Shown in pieces: positions 9,429-19,101 of a stretch of DNA of 64,000 nucleotides. The notes beneath the pieces were generated by a model. It was given only the letters and a program-made list of their open reading frames with translations, was not told the DNA's origin and did not search any database. The DNA is taken from assembly GCF_001544795.2 (NCBI RefSeq), contig NZ_FCOI02000007.1, positions 186,001 to 250,000 on the forward strand. The letters run 5' to 3'. How positions within the stretch are numbered: position 1 is the first letter of the stretch; every line of letters starts with the position of its first letter. A program made the position numbers and the translations under genes. The stretch is from Caballeronia temeraria. Lineage in GTDB: Bacteria; Pseudomonadota; Gammaproteobacteria; Burkholderiales; Burkholderiaceae.

Positions 9429-10763
9429 ATGATGCCAGCCAACCGCTTCGACACGCTCGCGCTGCACGCGGGCGCCGCGCCCGATCCCGCCACCGGCGCC
9501 CGCGCGACGCCGATTTATCAGACCACGTCCTTCACTTTCCGCGACAGCGATCACGCCGCCGCGCTCTTCAACATGGAGCGCTCGGGACACGTGTACTCGC
9601 GCATCTCGAATCCGACCGTCGCGGTGTTCGAGGAGCGCGTCGCCGCGCTCGAAGGCGGCGTCGGCGCGATCGGCACGGCGAGCGGCCAGGCCGCGCTGCA
9701 CCTGGCCATCGCGACGCTGATGGGCGCGGGCTCGCATATCGTCGCATCCAGCGCGCTCTATGGCGGCTCGCACAATCTGCTGCATTACACGCTGCGGCGC
9801 TTCGGCATCGACACGACGTTCGTGCCGCCGCACGATCTCGACGCGTGGCGCACGGCCGCGCGGCCGAACACGCGGCTTTTCTTCGGCGAGACGCTCGGCA
9901 ATCCGGGCCTCGACGTGCTCGATATCGCGGGCGTCGCGGAAATCGCGCACGAGCACGCGGCGCCGCTTCTGGTCGATTCCACGTTCACGACGCCCTATCT
10001 GCTGCGCCCGTTCGAGCACGGCGCGGACCTCGTCTATCACTCCGCGACCAAGTTTCTCGGCGGACACGGGACGACGATCGGCGGCGTGCTCGTCGACGGC
10101 GGCACGTTCGACTTCGCCGCGAGCGGACGTTTCCCGGAGTTCACCGAACCCTACGACGGCTTTCACGGCATGGTGTTCGCCGAAGAAAGCACTGTCGCGC
10201 CCTTCCTTCTGCGCGCCCGGCGCGAAGGCCTGCGCGATTTCGGCGCGTGTCTGCATCCGCAGGCGGCGTGGCAACTGCTTCAAGGCATCGAAACCTTGCC
10301 GCTGCGCATGGATCGGCATGTCGCGAATACGCGCAAGGTGATCGAGTTCCTGCTGAGTTCGCCCGCGGTGGAAGGCGTGGCCTATCCCGAATTGCCGACG
10401 CATCGCGATCACGCGCTCGCCCAACGTCTGCTGCCGCGCGGCGCGGGCGCGGTGTTCAGCTTCGATCTGAAAGGCGGCGTGCCGGCGGCGCGCACGTTCA
10501 TCGAAACGCTCACGCTGTTCTCGCATCTCGCGAATGTCGGCGACGCGCGCTCGCTCGTGATCCATCCCGCATCGACGACGCATTTCCGCATGGACGCCGC
10601 CGCGCTCGCCGCCGCGGGCATCGGGCCGGGACGCATCCGTCTGTCGATCGGACTGGAAGACCCGGACGATCTCATCGACGATCTCAAGCGCGGATTGAAG
10701 GCCGCGCAGAAAGCGGCCGAACGCGGTCAAAGCGCCGCGGTACCGCTCGGGAGCCGCGCATGA
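9429..10763 (+). CDS. O-acetylhomoserine/O-succinylhomoserine sulfhydrylase-type PLP enzyme
   Basis: A 444-aa member of the Cys/Met metabolism PLP family. The Schiff-base lysine is K208 in SATKFLGGHGT, phosphate-site residues lie in GTASGQAALH, and YSRISNPT (near 56-63) is a substrate-loop motif of MetY/MetZ enzymes. It probably makes homocysteine from an activated homoserine and sulfide. Length is slightly over the usual 420-430 aa because of a hydrophilic tail. Its stop overlaps the start of an alpha/beta hydrolase gene (ATGA), implying coupled translation. A methionine gamma-lyase role is possible but less likely by the motifs. Confidence 0.85.
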   Translation: MMPANRFDTLALHAGAAPDPATGARATPIYQTTSFTFRDSDHAAALFNMERSGHVYSRISNPTVAVFEERVAALEGGVGAIGTASGQAALHLAIATLMGAGSHIVASSALYGGSHNLLHYTLRRFGIDTTFVPPHDLDAWRTAARPNTRLFFGETLGNPGLDVLDIAGVAEIAHEHAAPLLVDSTFTTPYLLRPFEHGADLVYHSATKFLGGHGTTIGGVLVDGGTFDFAASGRFPEFTEPYDGFHGMVFAEESTVAPFLLRARREGLRDFGACLHPQAAWQLLQGIETLPLRMDRHVANTRKVIEFLLSSPAVEGVAYPELPTHRDHALAQRLLPRGAGAVFSFDLKGGVPAARTFIETLTLFSHLANVGDARSLVIHPASTTHFRMDAAALAAAGIGPGRIRLSIGLEDPDDLIDDLKRGLKAAQKAAERGQSAAVPLGSRA

Positions 10764-11602
10764 TCCTCGACGTCCACGGCCGCGCGGCCTATGCCTACAC
10801 CGGCGGCAAGCCTTTCGACGCTGCCCGGCCGGCCGTCGTGTTCATTCACGGCGCGGAGCACGATCACAGCGTATGGGCCTTGCAGACGCGTTATTTCGCG
10901 CATCATGGCTTCTGCGTGCTGGCGCTCGATTTGCCGAGTCACGGAAAAAGCGACGGGCCTGCGCTTGCGAGCATCGCCGAACTCGCCGACTGGGTAATCG
11001 CCGTCCTCGACGCGGCCGGTGTGCAAAAAGCACTCTTCGTCGGTCACAGCATGGGCTCGCTGATCGCGCTCGAAGCCGCGAGCCGTTATCCCGAGCACGC
11101 GACGGGTCTCGCGCTTCTCGCGACCGCCGCGCCGATGGCCGTCTCCGACACGCTGCTCGACGCTGCCCGCGAGCACGAGCCCGAAGCCATCGCGATGGTC
11201 AATCAATGGTCGCATTCGACGATCGCCGCGAAGCCGTCCAGTCCCGCGCCGGGTTTCTGGCTGCAGGGCGTGAATCAGCGGCTGATGGAGCGCGTGAGCC
11301 TGCGCGGCGAAGCGCTGCTTTTCCATACCGATTTCAGCGCCTGCAACACCTACGCCGACGCGGTCGAGCGAGCGACGGCCATGCGCTGTCCGGTGTGCAT
11401 CGTGAGCGGCAAGCGCGATGTGATGACGCCGCCGCGCGCCGCCCGTCCGCTCGTCGATGCGCTGAAGAAAGCCGGCGCATCCGTGCAGACGGTCGAACTC
11501 GATGCCGGTCACGCGCTCATGTCCGAGCAGCCCGACGCGACGCTGGATACGTTGTTCGCGTTCGCGCTCGCCTGCGCTCATTCGTCGACAAAGCCCGCCT
11601 GA
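10760..11602 (+). CDS. alpha/beta hydrolase
   Basis: A 280-aa alpha/beta hydrolase. The nucleophile elbow GHSMGS puts Ser at 98, an oxyanion segment FIHGAEHDH starts near 28, a likely acid is the Asp in SGKRDVMTPP, and the catalytic His is in ELDAGHALMSEQP. There is no signal peptide, so it is cytoplasmic. It overlaps the upstream sulfhydrylase gene by 4 bp. The pairing suggests it acts on a metabolite of the same route, for example an acyl-homoserine or thioester, but the substrate cannot be assigned. A frame open to 9377 is not coding upstream of this ATG. Confidence 0.85.
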   Translation: MILDVHGRAAYAYTGGKPFDAARPAVVFIHGAEHDHSVWALQTRYFAHHGFCVLALDLPSHGKSDGPALASIAELADWVIAVLDAAGVQKALFVGHSMGSLIALEAASRYPEHATGLALLATAAPMAVSDTLLDAAREHEPEAIAMVNQWSHSTIAAKPSSPAPGFWLQGVNQRLMERVSLRGEALLFHTDFSACNTYADAVERATAMRCPVCIVSGKRDVMTPPRAARPLVDALKKAGASVQTVELDAGHALMSEQPDATLDTLFAFALACAHSSTKPA

Positions 11603-11752
11603 AATGCGCGTGCGGCGGACCGCCAAAACCCGCCGTATCCGCTTGCACGTGCGGGACGGGAGTCGCAGAATGATTCTTGCTGGCAATCGTCAGACGGGCG
11701 CGGTCGAGCACCGTCCGCAACGACACCGGCAGGCATTATCAGGGAGGCCGTC

Positions 11753-12073
11753 ATGGCGCACACCGCACACGGTGAACATTTCGCGAATTTCGCCGAGTTC
11801 TATCCCTATTACCTCGACGAGCACCGCAACGCCGTTTCGCGCAGGCTGCATTTCGTCGGTTCGCTTGGCGTGATCGGCTGCCTCGCAATGGCGATCGCCA
11901 CCGGCGACTGGCTCTGGCTGCCCGCGGCCGTCGTCTGCGGCTACGGCTTCGCGTGGGTCGGCCATTTCTTCTTCGAAAAGAACCGCCCGGCGACGTTTCG
12001 CCATCCGGTCTACAGCCTGATGGGCGACTGGGTCATGTTCAAGGACATCTGCGTCGGCCGGATTTCGCTATGA
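11753..12073 (+). CDS. DUF962/Mpo1-like small membrane protein
   Basis: A 106-aa protein with two central hydrophobic helices (about 35-52 and 54-72). It shows DUF962-type motifs: FYPYYLDEHRN near the N-terminus, RLHFVGSLG, HFFFEKNRPATF and HPVYSLMGDW. The eukaryotic relative Mpo1 is an iron-dependent 2-hydroxy-fatty-acid dioxygenase whose metal ligands are histidines. Several His are conserved here, but the protein is about half the yeast length, so enzyme activity is only a possibility. A GGGAGG ribosome site precedes the ATG. It converges with the yihY-like gene. Confidence 0.8.
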   Translation: MAHTAHGEHFANFAEFYPYYLDEHRNAVSRRLHFVGSLGVIGCLAMAIATGDWLWLPAAVVCGYGFAWVGHFFFEKNRPATFRHPVYSLMGDWVMFKDICVGRISL

Positions 12074-12088
12074 TTGCGCCCGCGATGC

Positions 12089-13402
12089 TCAGGCGGGCTG
12101 CCCGGGCATCGACGAGCGCGGCACTTCGCGCAGACGCGCGCTCGTGAGCGCCGATGCCCGCGCCGCGATCAACGCACCGAGCGTGATTTCGAGCTTCTCG
12201 CTATCCAGCGCGTTCATGAGCGCGGAACAGTCGATCTGCGCCGCATCCAGCTTCAACTGATATTCGAGTTCGGCGCGGTCGATCACGAACTGCTCGAAGA
12301 GCATCGTTACCGTGATCTGATTCGGATTGGCGATCAGCACGTAGCGCGGCATGCGCGAATCTTCCAGCCGGCCAATCCAGCCGAGCGCGTCGAGCCGCCC
12401 GATCAGCCTCGACGATGTATCCAGATCGCAGCGCGCCATGCTCGAAAGCTGCAACGCCGTGTAGCCGGGCTTGCCCTCGTCGCGAGCCTCGACGAGCCGC
12501 GCGAGGATTTCGAGCGCATCGAGCAGGTCGCTGCCCGGAAAATCGCGCCGATGATACTGCCCCGTGCGAATGGCCGGCAGCGCCGAAGTGACCATCGCGC
12601 CGATGAGCGCGAACATCCAGCACAGATACACCCACAGGAGAAACACCGGCAGCGCGGCAAAGGCGCCGTAGACGGCCGTATAGGTGGGAATGCGCCGCAC
12701 GTAATACCCGAAGCCGCGTTTGCCGAGCTCGAACGCGACGGCCGCGATCAGCCCGCCGACGATCGCATCGCGCCATTCCACCTTGCAGTTCGGCATATAG
12801 ACATAAATGATCGTGAACGCGAGCGCCGTGAGCGGCAGCGAGACGCCCGTCAGCGCCCATTCGACGATCGGCGGCATCAGGTTGTGCGAACCCGCGAACG
12901 CGACCGAATGCGCGAACACATACGACGAGATGGACAGGCTGCAGCCGAAGAGAATCGGCCCGAGCGTGATGATCGCCCAATAGACGAGCACGCGCTGCGC
13001 GAGCGGGCGCGCCTTCTTCACGCGCCAGATCACGTTGAACACGGACTCGACCGTCATCATCGTCATGACGGAGGTCACGAACAGAATGATCATGCCGACG
13101 GTCGTAAGCCCCTTCGCCTTCGCCGCGAACTGGTTCAGATACTTGAAGATCTGATCGTTGATCTGCGGCGGCATCAGGTGGACGGCGAGAAAGTCCTGCA
13201 ATGACGCCTGAAACGAGCCGAAGATCGGGAACGCGGTGAAGAGCGCGAACGCGACGGTCGCGAGCGGCACGATCGACAGCACGCTCGTGAACGTGAGGCT
13301 GCCCGCCACTTGCGCGACGCGGTCTTCGCCGAGGCGCCGCGCGACGAAACTGGCGAGACGCTTGACCGCTGCGAGATCGATGAAAACGTGCTGCAAACGC
13401 AT
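12089..13402 (-). CDS. YihY/BrkB family (UPF0761) inner-membrane protein
   Basis: A 437-aa protein. The first 290 residues contain about six membrane segments of the YihY/BrkB family, including LTFTSVLSIVPLATVAFALF. The last roughly 140 residues are soluble and resemble a winged-helix tail (SSMARCDLDTSSRLIGRLDALGWIG). Despite the old ribonuclease BN name, RNase activity is not supported for this family; the function is unknown. I use the ATG at 13402 (MRLQHVF), as the longer form adds an arginine-rich leader. It is divergent from wrbA, with a TATAAT hexamer at 13465-13470 in the gap. Confidence 0.87.
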   Translation of the reverse strand: MRLQHVFIDLAAVKRLASFVARRLGEDRVAQVAGSLTFTSVLSIVPLATVAFALFTAFPIFGSFQASLQDFLAVHLMPPQINDQIFKYLNQFAAKAKGLTTVGMIILFVTSVMTMMTVESVFNVIWRVKKARPLAQRVLVYWAIITLGPILFGCSLSISSYVFAHSVAFAGSHNLMPPIVEWALTGVSLPLTALAFTIIYVYMPNCKVEWRDAIVGGLIAAVAFELGKRGFGYYVRRIPTYTAVYGAFAALPVFLLWVYLCWMFALIGAMVTSALPAIRTGQYHRRDFPGSDLLDALEILARLVEARDEGKPGYTALQLSSMARCDLDTSSRLIGRLDALGWIGRLEDSRMPRYVLIANPNQITVTMLFEQFVIDRAELEYQLKLDAAQIDCSALMNALDSEKLEITLGALIAARASALTSARLREVPRSSMPGQPA

Positions 13403-13483
13403 TCTCCCGTCATGGCGGCCGGCACGTATAAAGCCGCGTCTCGCCACGAAAATCACTCAATACCTATAATAGCCGTTCACTAA

Positions 13484-14505
<1,022 letters not shown>

Positions 14506-14665
14506 TCCGTTCGCTTTTTTGACGCCCGCGCTGCCGGGACGTGATGCTTTGTAGCACGAAACCTTGCCTGACGTGCAGGCCTATGCCATTCGGCCGACGA
14601 TCGCGCGCCGCCGCCCTGCGCGATACTGTGCACTACGCCCCACCGGAATTCTTGCCAATCTGTCC

Positions 14666-16120
14666 ATGACCGCAACTCAAGCTTTCATCGCCGCCTGCGC
14701 CAACGCTCTCGGCGCATCGCACGTTCTCACCGATGCCCACGACACCGAGCCTTATCTCGTCGACTGGCGCAAGCGCTATCGCGGCGAAGCGTGCGCCGTG
14801 CTGCTGCCCGCGGATACCACGCAGGTCGCGGCGATCGTGCGGCTTGCGCGCGAACATCGCATCGCGATCGTTCCGCAGGGCGGCAATACCGGTTTGGTCG
14901 GCGGCGCGACACCCGATGCGAGCGGCGCGCAGGCGGTCATCAGCCTGAAACGGCTCAATCGCATTCGCGACGTCGATACACATAACAACACCATCACCGT
15001 CGAAGCGGGCGTCGTGCTCGCCGACATTCAGGCGCGAGCCGATGGCGCGCAACGGCTGTTCCCGCTGAGCCTCGCCGCCGAAGGCAGTTGCACGATCGGC
15101 GGCAATCTGTCGACGAACGCGGGCGGCACCGGCGTGCTGCGCTACGGCAACACGCGTGAACTGTGTCTCGGCCTCGAAGTCGTGACGCCGCAGGGGGAAA
15201 TCTGGGACGGTCTGCGCGGACTGCGCAAGGACAACACCGGCTACGATCTGCGCGATCTGTTCATCGGCGCGGAAGGCACGCTCGGCATCATCACGGCTGC
15301 GGTCATGAAGCTGCATCCCGCGCCGGTCGCGGAAGTCACCGCGCTGGCCGGACTCGCGTCGCCGCACGCCGCGCTCGATTTTCTCTCGCTGGCGCAGCAT
15401 CACGCGGGCGCGCTCTTGACCGGCTTCGAGCTGATGTCGGATTTCTCGATGCGGCTCGTCGGCAAACACTTCCCGCAACTGCGCTATCCGTTCGGCGAGC
15501 CGCACGCGCAAACCGTGCTGCTCGAACTCTCCGATAGCGAAAGCGCCGAGCACGCCCGCGCCCTCTTCGAGCGGCTGATGGAAGAAGCGCTTGAAAAAGG
15601 CATCGTCGAAAACGCCGTCGTTGCGGAAAATCTCGCGCAGTCGCAGGCTTTCTGGGGATTGCGCGAACACATCCCGCTCGCGCAGGCGGAGGAAGGCCTG
15701 AACATCAAGCACGACATCGCGGTGCCCATTTCCAGCATCGGCCGGTTCATCGAAGAAACGGATGCAATCATCGCGAAAACGGTGCCCGGCGTGCGCATGG
15801 TCACCTTCGGCCATCTCGGCGACGGCAACCTGCACTACAACGTGCAGGCGCCCGAAGGCGTCGATGCAAAGCGCTTTCTCGACGAATTCCAGACGCCGAT
15901 CAATGCGCTCGTGTACGACCAGGTGCACCGGCATCGCGGCAGCATCAGCGCGGAGCACGGCATCGGCCAGTTGAAAGTGGATGAAGCGATGCACTACAAG
16001 TCGCCAGTCGAAGTACGGCTCATGCAGACGATCAAGGCCGCGCTCGATCCGGATAACCTGATGAATCCCGGCAAGGTCGTGCGCTGGAACGGCACGCCCG
16101 CGAAGGAGAACATCGCATGA
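14666..16120 (+). CDS. FAD-linked 2-hydroxyacid dehydrogenase (GlcD/D2HGDH family)
   Basis: A 484-aa flavoenzyme. An N-terminal PCMH-type FAD domain carries PQGGNTGLVGGATPD and EGSCTIGGNLSTNAGG. The C-terminal FAD-oxidase domain carries GHLGDGNLHYN and ISAEHGIGQLK. This combination fits D-2-hydroxyglutarate or D-lactate dehydrogenases that feed electrons to the respiratory chain. The ATG at 14666 gives the normal N-terminus; the longer frame is spurious. The stop overlaps the start of the phosphoesterase gene (ATGA). The exact substrate is not determinable. Confidence 0.88.
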   Translation: MTATQAFIAACANALGASHVLTDAHDTEPYLVDWRKRYRGEACAVLLPADTTQVAAIVRLAREHRIAIVPQGGNTGLVGGATPDASGAQAVISLKRLNRIRDVDTHNNTITVEAGVVLADIQARADGAQRLFPLSLAAEGSCTIGGNLSTNAGGTGVLRYGNTRELCLGLEVVTPQGEIWDGLRGLRKDNTGYDLRDLFIGAEGTLGIITAAVMKLHPAPVAEVTALAGLASPHAALDFLSLAQHHAGALLTGFELMSDFSMRLVGKHFPQLRYPFGEPHAQTVLLELSDSESAEHARALFERLMEEALEKGIVENAVVAENLAQSQAFWGLREHIPLAQAEEGLNIKHDIAVPISSIGRFIEETDAIIAKTVPGVRMVTFGHLGDGNLHYNVQAPEGVDAKRFLDEFQTPINALVYDQVHRHRGSISAEHGIGQLKVDEAMHYKSPVEVRLMQTIKAALDPDNLMNPGKVVRWNGTPAKENIA

Positions 16121-16920
16121 AGATTCGCGTGCTCTCGGACCTGCATCTCGAATGCGACGAGCCGTTGGCGATTCCCTACGCCGAGGCCGATCTCGTCGTG
16201 CTCGCGGGCGACATTCATAACCATGCCGAAGGCCTGCGCTGGGCGGCGGAGAACTTCGATTCCGACGTGCCTGTGATCTACGTGCCCGGCAATCACGAGT
16301 ATTACGACGCCGAATTCGGCGCGATGGAAGCGGCCATGCAGGACGCCGCCCGCAGCGTCGACAACGTGCACTATCTGAACAACGCGTCGCTGGTGGATCG
16401 GCGCGGCGCGTGGCGCGTGCTCGGCACGACGCTCTGGACCGACTTCGCGCTCTTCGGCTCCGCAGACGCGGAAATCGAGAACGCCAAAGCGGCGTGCACG
16501 AAAGTGATGCTCGACTACAAAGGCCTCATTCAGCTTGCGTGGCCCGAGCCGGACGGCGAACCGCGCGAATTCGCACCCGACGATTCCCTCGCGCTGCACG
16601 AACAGTCGCGCGCATGGCTCGAAAGCGAACTCGCGAAGCCGTTCGCGGGGCAGACGATCGTCGTCACGCATCACGCGCCGATGCGCCAGAGCCTCGCGCC
16701 GCGCTATGCGGAAGATCTCGTGTCGGCGGGCTTCGTGAATCATTTGCCGGCGCTGGCACGCGCGCCCGCTTCGCTGTGGATTCACGGGCACACGCATACG
16801 TCGTTCGATTACGAAGTGAACGGCACGCGCGTCGTGTGCAATCCGCGCGGCTATTTCAGCCGGCGCGAGCAACGGTGGGAGAATCCGGATTTCGCGTGGG
16901 ACAAGGTCGTGGAAATCTGA
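16117..16920 (+). CDS. calcineurin-like metallophosphoesterase
   Basis: A 267-aa protein with the full set of metal-binding motifs in order: SDLHLE (D8, H10), AGDIHN, GNHEYYD, a THHAP histidine and a C-terminal HGHTH. It would hydrolyse a phosphoester with a dinuclear metal centre in the cytoplasm; there is no signal peptide. It is translationally coupled to the upstream dehydrogenase gene. Substrate unknown. Confidence 0.88.
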   Translation: MKIRVLSDLHLECDEPLAIPYAEADLVVLAGDIHNHAEGLRWAAENFDSDVPVIYVPGNHEYYDAEFGAMEAAMQDAARSVDNVHYLNNASLVDRRGAWRVLGTTLWTDFALFGSADAEIENAKAACTKVMLDYKGLIQLAWPEPDGEPREFAPDDSLALHEQSRAWLESELAKPFAGQTIVVTHHAPMRQSLAPRYAEDLVSAGFVNHLPALARAPASLWIHGHTHTSFDYEVNGTRVVCNPRGYFSRREQRWENPDFAWDKVVEI

Positions 16921-16982
16921 AGCGTTGATAAACGCGCCGGTAAAGAAGCCCGGAACCGTGTTGGACTTTGCGGAGGAACGCC

Positions 16983-17693
16983 ATGTGCGGCCGAATCAGC
17001 CAGTACCGACTGCCGATGCATTACGCGCAACGCCTGCATCTGCGCAATCCGTTCGTGCTCGTCGATGCCGCCGACAGGCGTCCCGGCTATAACCTGTCGC
17101 CCGGCACGCATCCGCTCGCCGTCTATCCCGACGAAACCATTCGCGCGGTGCATTGGGGCTATTGCCCGCCGTGGGCGATCCAGAAGAAGCTGCCGCAGAC
17201 CATCAACGCGCGCGTCGAGACGGCGGCGACGAGCGCGTATTTCAAGCATCTGTGGAAGAAGGCGCGCATTCTCGTGCCCGCCGATGGCTGGTTCGAATGG
17301 CGCATCGAGCCGCGCCCCGACGACCCGGCCGCGAAGCCTTTCAAGCAGCCCTATTTCATTCAGCGCGCGGACGGCGAGCCGATGTATCTCGCCGCGCTCA
17401 CGAGCATCATGCGCGACGATGACGCCGCCGTGCCGGGCGCGGGCTTCGTCATCGTGACGGCTGCGGCGGACGAAGGACTCGTCGATGTGCACGACCGACG
17501 CCCGCTCGTGTTCGCGCCCAACGTCGCACGGCGCTGGCTCGATCCGGATGCATCGCCCGAAGATCTAGCCGCGCTCGTCAAGTCGGATGGCGTGCCGGCG
17601 TCGCACTTCGCGTGGCATCGCGTGTCGACCGATGTGAACCGCGCAACGAACGACGAGCCACGACTCATCGAGCCGCTGGAAACGTCGCTCTGA
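16983..17693 (+). CDS. SRAP (HMCES/YedK) abasic-site processing protein
   Basis: A 236-aa SOS-response-associated protein. Met1 must be removed to expose Cys2 (MCGRI), which crosslinks to abasic sites in single-stranded DNA. Other active-site motifs are INARVET (Asn), DGWFEWR (Glu) and DVHDRRPLVF (His). The start is fixed by the Cys2 requirement: the ATG at 16983, not the upstream one at 16968. GGAGG precedes it. It protects replication from abasic sites. Confidence 0.92.
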   Translation: MCGRISQYRLPMHYAQRLHLRNPFVLVDAADRRPGYNLSPGTHPLAVYPDETIRAVHWGYCPPWAIQKKLPQTINARVETAATSAYFKHLWKKARILVPADGWFEWRIEPRPDDPAAKPFKQPYFIQRADGEPMYLAALTSIMRDDDAAVPGAGFVIVTAAADEGLVDVHDRRPLVFAPNVARRWLDPDASPEDLAALVKSDGVPASHFAWHRVSTDVNRATNDEPRLIEPLETSL

Positions 17694-17711
17694 ACGCCGG
17701 GTGAGGCGGGA

Positions 17712-17870
17712 TCAGCGCCGTGGACGATCGTCGTCGATACGCACCGGCACCAGACGCCGTTTCGCGTTGCGCTCCGACTGGGCGCGCATGGCGTTGAAAA
17801 GATCGCGCGACGCCGGAACGGCGATCAGCACCATCAGCGCGGCGAGTGCAAGCAAAAGAGGCGTACTCAT
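17712..17870 (-). CDS. 52-aa single-pass membrane peptide
   Basis: A short open frame from the ATG at 17870 to the TGA at 17712-17714, below usual ORF length cut-offs. The peptide starts MSTPLLLALAALMVLIAVPA, an almost perfect membrane helix. A charged, arginine-rich cytoplasmic tail follows (SERNAKRRLVPVRIDDDR). The hydrophobic-then-basic layout and its position in a gap that would otherwise be empty make it credible. It lies between the convergent SRAP gene and the LysR gene. No function can be assigned. Confidence 0.5.
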   Translation of the reverse strand: MSTPLLLALAALMVLIAVPASRDLFNAMRAQSERNAKRRLVPVRIDDDRPRR

Positions 17871-17994
17871 GTGACTTATCCCGGTAAAAGATGCGAGAGA
17901 ACACGTGCTGAAGTTATCAAGCTAAGGACAAGTCGTGAGTAAGCAAGTGTTGCGCCGCAGCTTTTTTCGTAACTGAACGCACGGCCCGACACCT

Positions 17995-18933
17995 TCACGC
18001 GGCAACGAACTCCTTCAGCGATTCCGCGTCCGCCGCGAGCGTATCGGGCAACGCCTCGCGCAGGAACTCGACCCATGTGCGGATTTTCGCGTCGAGATAC
18101 TGGCGCGACGGATAGAGCGCGTACACGTTCAGCTCCTGCATCGTGTATTGCGGCAGCACGCGTACGAGCGTGCCCGCGCGCAAGCCCGGCAGCGCGGACG
18201 ATGTCGGCAGCACGCCGATGCCCATGCTCTCGCGGATCGCGGCGACCATCGCTTCGGCGACATTCACCGTGAACGTCGACGGGCCGAGGCTCACCGTCTC
18301 CTGTCCGTTCGGGCCGTCGAAAACCCAGCGGTCCGGCGGGAACACCGGCGTCATCAGATGCAGACAGGTGTGGCGCACGAGATCGGAGAGCACGTGCGGC
18401 GCGCCATGTTGCTCGATATAAGCCGGCGACGCGCACGCGATGCTGTACACCGAGCCGAGGCGCGCCGACACGAGACCGGAGTCCGGCAGTTCCGACGCAA
18501 GCACGACCGACACGTCGTAGCCTTCGTCGAGCAGATCCGGCACGCGCTGCGCGAGCGTCAGATCGACCTGCACCGACGGATGGCGCTGCTGATAGCGCGA
18601 GATCATCGGCACGACGTAGTGCTGGCCGAAGCTCGTCATCGAATGGACCTTGAGCTTGCCGGACGGCCGCGCGTGCGCGTCGCCCGCCTCCGCTTCCGCC
18701 TGATCGACATAGGCGAGGATCTGCTCGCAGCGTTGCAAATAACGCTCGCCGGCTTCCGTGAGCGCGATGCGCCGCGTCGTGCGATTCAGCAAGCGCGCGC
18801 GCAGATGCGCTTCGAGGTCCGATACCGCCCGCGATGCGTAAGCCGTCGTCGTATTGAGATGTTGGGCGGCCGCCGTGAAGCTGCCCGCTTCCACGACCCG
18901 CACAAATACGCGCATGTTTTGCAGCGTGTCCAT
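17995..18933 (-). CDS. LysR-family regulator of the adjacent efflux operon
   Basis: A 312-aa LysR regulator. The N-terminal winged helix (residues 1-60, FVRVVEAGSFTAAAQHLNTTTAYASRAVSDLE, split over the recognition helix) is followed by a periplasmic-binding-like effector domain (about 90-300). It is transcribed divergently from a four-gene efflux operon similar to aaeXAB, whose regulator AaeR is also LysR-type and responds to aromatic carboxylic acids. A 27-bp inverted repeat in the shared promoter region is a likely binding site. The effector is inferred only from that parallel. Confidence 0.9.
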   Translation of the reverse strand: MDTLQNMRVFVRVVEAGSFTAAAQHLNTTTAYASRAVSDLEAHLRARLLNRTTRRIALTEAGERYLQRCEQILAYVDQAEAEAGDAHARPSGKLKVHSMTSFGQHYVVPMISRYQQRHPSVQVDLTLAQRVPDLLDEGYDVSVVLASELPDSGLVSARLGSVYSIACASPAYIEQHGAPHVLSDLVRHTCLHLMTPVFPPDRWVFDGPNGQETVSLGPSTFTVNVAEAMVAAIRESMGIGVLPTSSALPGLRAGTLVRVLPQYTMQELNVYALYPSRQYLDAKIRTWVEFLREALPDTLAADAESLKEFVAA

Positions 18934-19007
18934 GGCGCTTTTCCGTCTTGAAGAACTGTTTGTGGATCGAATTGTTACACGTCAGGCAACAACGATTATC
19001 ACATTGT

Positions 19008-19034
19008 CCGTAAGAATGCTTTGCATCCTTACGG
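19008..19034. promoter_or_regulatory. inverted repeat in LysR/efflux divergent promoter
   Basis: CCGTAAGAATGC, TTT, GCATCCTTACGG: two 12-nt arms match at 11 of 12 positions. It lies in the 168-bp gap between the LysR gene and the efflux operon, in AT-rich DNA. The placement and T/A spacing suit a LysR operator. Confidence 0.6.
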
Positions 19035-19101
19035 GTTATTCGACAATCTCCGCAAAAATATAATCACTTCCTGGAATCTAGTTCAATTTTAGGAGTGAAT
19101 C

